This document shows positions 5,363-8,204 of a stretch of DNA of 8,204 bases, in pieces. Source of the stretch: an uncultured Eubacteriales bacterium (GTDB lineage Bacteria > Bacillota > Clostridia > Christensenellales > CAG-138); NCBI GenBank assembly GCA_902768995.1, contig CACXNN010000169.1, positions 1 through 8,204 of the forward strand, written 5' to 3'. The notes below the pieces were generated by a model. The model saw only the letters and a program-made list of their open reading frames with translations. It ran no database searches and had not been told where the DNA came from. The position numbers were made by a program, and so were the translations under genes. How positions within the stretch are numbered: position 1 is the first letter of the stretch; each line of letters opens with the position of its first letter.

Positions 5363-6023
5363 ATGTCGATCATCTTGGGCCATCGGGGCGCCTCCGGCTA
5401 CGCCCCGGAGAACACGCTGGAGGCCTTTCGCCTGGCCATGGACATGGGGGCGGACGGCTTCGAGCTGGACGTGCACCTCCGGGCTGATCCAGTCCTTCAC
5501 CCTGAAGGAGCTCAAGGCACTGGACGCCAGCAACGGCATGGCGAAGTATAAAGGGGCGAAGGTCCCCACCCTGGGCGAGCTCTACGACCTTATCCGGGAC
5601 ACCCGCCACGTGGTCAACGTGGAGATCAAGACGGACCAGATCGTCTATCCCGACATCGCGGAGAAGGTGCTGAAGCTGGAGCAGGAGAAGGGCATGGAGG
5701 GGCGCATCCTCTATTCCTCCTTCAACCACTATACTCTGATGGAGCTCAAAGCCATCAAGCCCGACGTGAAGTACGGCATTCTCTACAGCGACGGCCTCTA
5801 CGAGCCCTGGAAGTACGCCAAATCCATCGGCGCCCGGTACATCCATCCCCACTGGCGCACGCTCCTCTATCCCGGCCTGATCGAGGGCTCCCTGGCCGCC
5901 GGGATCGGCATCAATCCATGGACCGTGAACGACGAAGAGATCATGGCCCTGTGCATCCGGCACGGCATCGGCGTCATCACCAACTACCCCGACAAGGCCC
6001 TAGCAATCCGGGATGGCAAATGA
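5363..6023 (+). pseudogene. Glycerophosphodiester phosphodiesterase (GDPD), internal deletion and frameshift
   Basis: GDPD proteins hydrolyse glycerophosphodiesters to glycerol-3-phosphate and an alcohol in a metal-dependent TIM barrel. The first frame gives MSIILGHRGASGYAPENTLE and then FELDVHL, with the HRG catalytic His and the E/D metal ligands. At about 5479-5487 similarity jumps to another frame (GLIQSFTLKELKALDAS), then runs through VEIKTD (metal-site Glu), SSFNHYTLMELKAI, GIGINPWTVND and GVITNYPDKA to the stop at 6021-6023. The segment expected between them, of the form TKDG..VVIHDETLDRTT.G, is absent. It carries the second catalytic His, so even frame restoration would not rescue activity. 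The frame change requires a loss of 3n+2 bases, and the missing family sequence implies roughly 60. The rest is well preserved, so the event is recent or an assembly error. Confidence 0.85.
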
Positions 6024-6028
6024 ATCTG

Positions 6029-6055
6029 AAGGGCGGCAGATTTGCCGTCCTTTTT
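6029..6055 (+). terminator. Terminator after the GDPD locus
   Basis: AAGGGCGGCA (6029-6038) pairs with TGCCGTCCTT (6043-6052) around a GATT loop, with one G-U pair, followed by a T run (6051-6055). It begins six bases after the stop codon and isolates the mgtE unit. Confidence 0.88.
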
Positions 6056-6068
6056 CATTCATTTTAGG

Positions 6069-6098
6069 TTGACAAGAGGGAAGGGCAGGTTGTAGAAT
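6069..6098 (+). promoter_or_regulatory. mgtE promoter
   Basis: TTGACA (6069-6074) and TAGAAT (6093-6098) are separated by 18 bases. The predicted start is near 6105, giving an untranslated leader of about 187 bases before mgtE. Confidence 0.8.
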
Positions 6099-6104
6099 TT
6101 GTAT

Positions 6105-6291
6105 GGCGTGGAGATTCGCCAAGAGATTATTTCAGAAAGAGAGGTGGACACCATGGATGCTGGCGGTAGTAGCGGCACAAGCGGATCGAACGGTCATATA
6201 CATCGATGCACCGCAGCCATGGTGTGCCGCCGCATATAACCGATATTCCCTGTGCCTTTCTTCTTAACGAACCAAAAGGAAGGAGGCAAAC
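6105..6291 (+). promoter_or_regulatory. Structured mgtE leader, candidate regulatory RNA
   Basis: The RNA would open with a hairpin (TGGCG 6104-6108 with CGCCA 6117-6121). ACACCATGG (6148-6156), which includes the ATG of the leader ORF, is exactly complementary to CCATGGTGT (6217-6225). The pairing extends with bulges through CTG 6160-6162/CAG 6214-6216 and CGGT 6164-6167/ACCG 6210-6213. A competing 8-bp stem is GCGGCACA (6172-6179) with TGTGCCGC (6223-6230), which shares 6223-6225 with the first, so the two exclude each other. GGCACA (6174-6179) can also meet a second TGTGCC at 6251-6256, just before a U-rich TTTCTTCTT. The M-box motifs (GGTGAGGCTCC, TAGTGCTAAAGCTC) are absent. Control of the Mg2+ channel by this leader is inference. 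Confidence 0.5.
6153..6239 (+). CDS. 28-codon leader ORF upstream of mgtE
   Basis: The ATG at 6153 is preceded by GAGAGGTGG (6139-6147), in which AGGTG matches the anti-Shine-Dalgarno at good spacing. The ORF ends at TAA 6237-6239, 52 bases before mgtE. The peptide starts MDAGGSSGTSGSNG, continues HIHRC and ends MVCRRI; it has no membrane segment. Codon use (ATA twice, CGA, TCG, AGT, ACA) is unlike the GC3-rich genes around it. This suits either a regulatory leader peptide or a chance frame. Its start codon lies inside the alternative RNA stem described for the leader. Confidence 0.4.
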   Translation: MDAGGSSGTSGSNGHIHRCTAAMVCRRI

Positions 6292-7644
6292 ATGTCGGAA
6301 AAAACCTATTCCCTGGAAATGACCATCCGTACCCTGTTAGGCAACAAGCGGTACTCCTCTATCAAAGACATCCTCATCACTTTAAACGCCGCGGATATCG
6401 CGGCTATCTTCGCTGAACTGGAGCCGGAGATCCTGCCCCTGCTGTTTCGGCTGCTGCCTAAGGAGCTGGCGGCGGACACCTTCGTGGAGATGGACCCGGA
6501 CCAGCAGCAGCTTCTCATCACCCGCTTCTCCGATACGGAGCTCAAGGAGGTCATTGACGAGCTGTATATCGACGACGCCGTGGACCTGGTGGAGGAGATG
6601 CCCGCAAACGTGGTGAAGCGTATCCTGTATCAGGCCGATCCGGAGACCCGCAAGCTCATCAACGAGCTGTTGAAGTACCCGGAGGACAGCGCCGGCAGCA
6701 TCATGACCACCGAGTTCGTGGAGCTGGGCATGGGCTACACGGTGGAGGACGCCATCAAGACCATCCGGCGCACGGGCTTCGACAAGGAGACCATCAACGA
6801 CTGCTTCGTCACCGGCCCCGGGCGTACCCTGGAGGGCATCATCTCCATCCGCTCCCTGATCCTCGCCCAGGACGACGACAAGGTGTCCGACATCATGGAC
6901 ACCAACGTGGTCAGCGTCAACACCATGGACGACCAGGAGACCGTGGCGGAGAAGTTCAAAAAGTACGATTTGACCGCCATGCCCGTGGTGGACGGGGAGA
7001 ACCGGCTGGTGGGTATCGTCACCGTCGACGACGCCATCGACGTCATGGAGGAGGAGGCCACCGAGGATATCGAAAAGATGGCCGCCATCACGCCGTCGGA
7101 TAAGCCGTACCTGAAGACCGGCGTGTGGGAGATCTTCAAGCACCGCATCCCCTGGCTCATGCTCCTCATGGTGTCGGCCACCTTCACGGGCCTCATCATC
7201 AGCAGCTTCGAGGAAGCGCTGGCCGCCCAGCTGGTGCTGACCGCCTACATCCCCATGCTTATGGACACGGGCGGCAACTCCGGCAGCCAGGCCGTCACCA
7301 TCATCCGCGGTCTCTCCCTGAACGAGATCCACTTCAAGGACATCCTGACCGTCATCTGGAAAGAGGTGCGGGTGGCCGTTCTCTGCGGCCTCAGCCTGTC
7401 CGCCATCAGCTTTTTGAAGCTGATGGTCCTCGACAAGGTGGGGATGCTGGTGAGCCTTTCCGTGTCGCTCACCCTTGTGGTGACCGTGACCATCGCCAAG
7501 TTCATCGGCTGCACGCTGCCCATGTTCGCCAAAAAGCTGGGCTTCGACCCGGCGGTCATGGCCAGCCCCTTCATCACCACAGTGGTGGACGCCCTGTCCC
7601 TGTTGACCTTCTTCAGCATCGCCAAGGCCATCATCGGCCTGTAA
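6292..7644 (+). CDS. mgtE: Magnesium transporter MgtE
   Basis: MgtE forms a dimeric Mg2+ channel in the cytoplasmic membrane that closes when cytosolic Mg2+ is high. The 450-residue length equals the classic family length. The acidic helical N-domain spans about 1-132 (ILITLNAADIAAIF, DAVDLVEEMP). Two CBS domains follow at about 133-195 (SAGSIMTTEFVEL) and 196-258 (VSDIMDTNVVSVN, LTAMPVVDGENRLVGIVTVDD), then a plug-helix region and five membrane helices (about 285-450). Pore-region hallmarks are PMLMDTGGNSGSQ (321-333) and FDPAVMASPFITTVVDALS (418-436). Asp433 aligns by position with the Mg2+-binding pore aspartate (D432) of Thermus MgtE. AGGAGG at 6281-6286 is five bases before the ATG. The gene has its own promoter and a structured leader. 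Confidence 0.96.
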   Translation: MSEKTYSLEMTIRTLLGNKRYSSIKDILITLNAADIAAIFAELEPEILPLLFRLLPKELAADTFVEMDPDQQQLLITRFSDTELKEVIDELYIDDAVDLVEEMPANVVKRILYQADPETRKLINELLKYPEDSAGSIMTTEFVELGMGYTVEDAIKTIRRTGFDKETINDCFVTGPGRTLEGIISIRSLILAQDDDKVSDIMDTNVVSVNTMDDQETVAEKFKKYDLTAMPVVDGENRLVGIVTVDDAIDVMEEEATEDIEKMAAITPSDKPYLKTGVWEIFKHRIPWLMLLMVSATFTGLIISSFEEALAAQLVLTAYIPMLMDTGGNSGSQAVTIIRGLSLNEIHFKDILTVIWKEVRVAVLCGLSLSAISFLKLMVLDKVGMLVSLSVSLTLVVTVTIAKFIGCTLPMFAKKLGFDPAVMASPFITTVVDALSLLTFFSIAKAIIGL

Positions 7645-7650
7645 AGAGAT

Positions 7651-8204
7651 ATGGAAAACGTTGCAAATCGCCCCCTGGACGTGTCCGTGGTCCCCTGCGA
7701 CGCCTATGAGCATGAACGGTGCAAGGCTGCGCTGCAGGCCCTGTTGGAGCCCCTGGGAGGGCTGACCTTCGTCAAACCCGGCGACCGGGTGGTCATCAAA
7801 GCCAACCTCATCACCTTTTTGAAGCCGGACAAGGCGGCCACCACCCATCCGGTGCTGTTGAGTGCGCTCACGGAGCTGCTGCGGGAGCGGGGCGCTTCCG
7901 TCGTCATCGGCGACAGCCCGGGCGGGCCCTTCAGCCTGCCGTATTTGAAACGTGTTTACGCCGCCACCGGCCTCAACGACTGCGAGAGAGCGGGGGCTGC
8001 GCTGAACCAGAACACCGCCATCAAGCAGGGCTCCTTCCCCCAGGCGAAGGTGATGCGGGAGTTCACCTACACGGCGTACCTGGACGACTGCGATTACATC
8101 ATCGACTTCTGCAAGCTGAAGACCCACGGCATGATGGGCCTCACCGGCGGCTGCAAGAACATGTTCGGGGCCATCCCCGGCACGGACAAGCCGGAGTATC
8201 ACTA
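7651..8204 (+). CDS. DUF362 domain-containing protein (3' partial)
   Basis: The frame is open to the right edge; 184 residues are visible. Family blocks are VVIKANLITFLKP (47-59), a TTHP/LL segment (64-70), VVIGDSPGG (84-92) and the strongly conserved KLKTHGMMGLTGGCKNMFGAIPG (155-177), whose Lys-Thr-His and Lys-Asn positions define DUF362. Many members carry a C-terminal 4Fe-4S ferredoxin domain, but that part would be beyond the window. The biochemical role of the family is not established. The ATG at 7651 is six bases after the mgtE stop with only a weak purine stretch (AAAGAGA) before it, suggesting cotranscription and translational coupling with mgtE. Confidence 0.85.
   Translation, partial: MENVANRPLDVSVVPCDAYEHERCKAALQALLEPLGGLTFVKPGDRVVIKANLITFLKPDKAATTHPVLLSALTELLRERGASVVIGDSPGGPFSLPYLKRVYAATGLNDCERAGAALNQNTAIKQGSFPQAKVMREFTYTAYLDDCDYIIDFCKLKTHGMMGLTGGCKNMFGAIPGTDKPEYH

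Noticed and set aside
5472..5495. Translational bypassing or an in-frame intein-like element in GDPD
   Set aside because: The missing catalytic block is not encoded nearby, so no readthrough or hopping could restore it.
5264..5569. N-terminal extension of sfsA in the same open frame
   Set aside because: The extra sequence is not SfsA-like, overlaps the opposite GDPD gene and both promoters, and the family N-terminus matches the start at 5263.
6105..6291. M-box (ykoK) magnesium riboswitch before mgtE
   Set aside because: The conserved GGTGAGGCTCC-type 5' block and TAGTGCTAAAGCTC-type 3' block are not present.
6382..8202. 606-codon open frame on the minus strand opposite mgtE and DUF362
   Set aside because: It mirrors two well-recognised genes, reads as His/Gly/Asp/Gln-rich low-complexity protein, and is explained by strong G/C third-position bias in the sense genes.

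Overview
The window is GC-rich bacterial DNA, densely packed with genes that favour G/C at third codon positions. It has AGGAGG-type ribosome binding sites, sigma-A-like TTGACA/TATAAT promoters, tRNA genes with encoded CCA ends, and Rho-independent terminators. Together with a RodA-type SEDS protein, an MgtE transporter and a DUF362 protein, this suggests a Clostridia-like Firmicute, perhaps a gut-associated Oscillospirales or Christensenellales relative. That assignment is inference; no marker gene here fixes the taxon.

Layout. (1) Positions 2-2643, + strand: a tightly overlapping operon with the 3' part of a sugar phosphate isomerase-like TIM-barrel protein, a possible 21-codon coupling ORF, rodA (cell-wall glycan polymerase) and a GNAT acetyltransferase. 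(2) Positions 2644-3012: two copies of a 28-nt hairpin repeat, an inverted tRNA T-arm fragment, and a minus-strand tRNA unit with a strong promoter. The unit's first tRNA-Ser has lost its anticodon arm; its second is an intact tRNA-Ser(GCT), followed by a long terminator hairpin. (3) Positions 3112-4547, + strand: a cation:proton antiporter broken by a frameshift and probable small deletion. (4) Positions 4552-5334: a terminator shared with the convergent sfsA gene, then back-to-back promoters for sfsA (possibly leaderless) and the next gene. (5) Positions 5363-6055: a glycerophosphodiester phosphodiesterase gene that lacks its HD..RTT catalytic segment and is frameshifted, followed by a clean terminator. 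(6) Positions 6069-8204, + strand: a good promoter, a roughly 185-nt structured leader with its own 28-codon ORF, mgtE (Mg2+ channel), and the start of a DUF362 gene that runs off the end.

Two things stand out. First, three otherwise well-preserved loci (tRNA-Ser, antiporter, GDPD) each carry one internal gap of tens of nucleotides within about 2.5 kb, with no other decay. This is either real recent deletion or an assembly artefact, and reads would decide. Second, the mgtE leader has mutually exclusive RNA pairings around a small ORF with a good Shine-Dalgarno sequence. It does not resemble the M-box magnesium riboswitch and is the best candidate here for an undescribed regulatory element.
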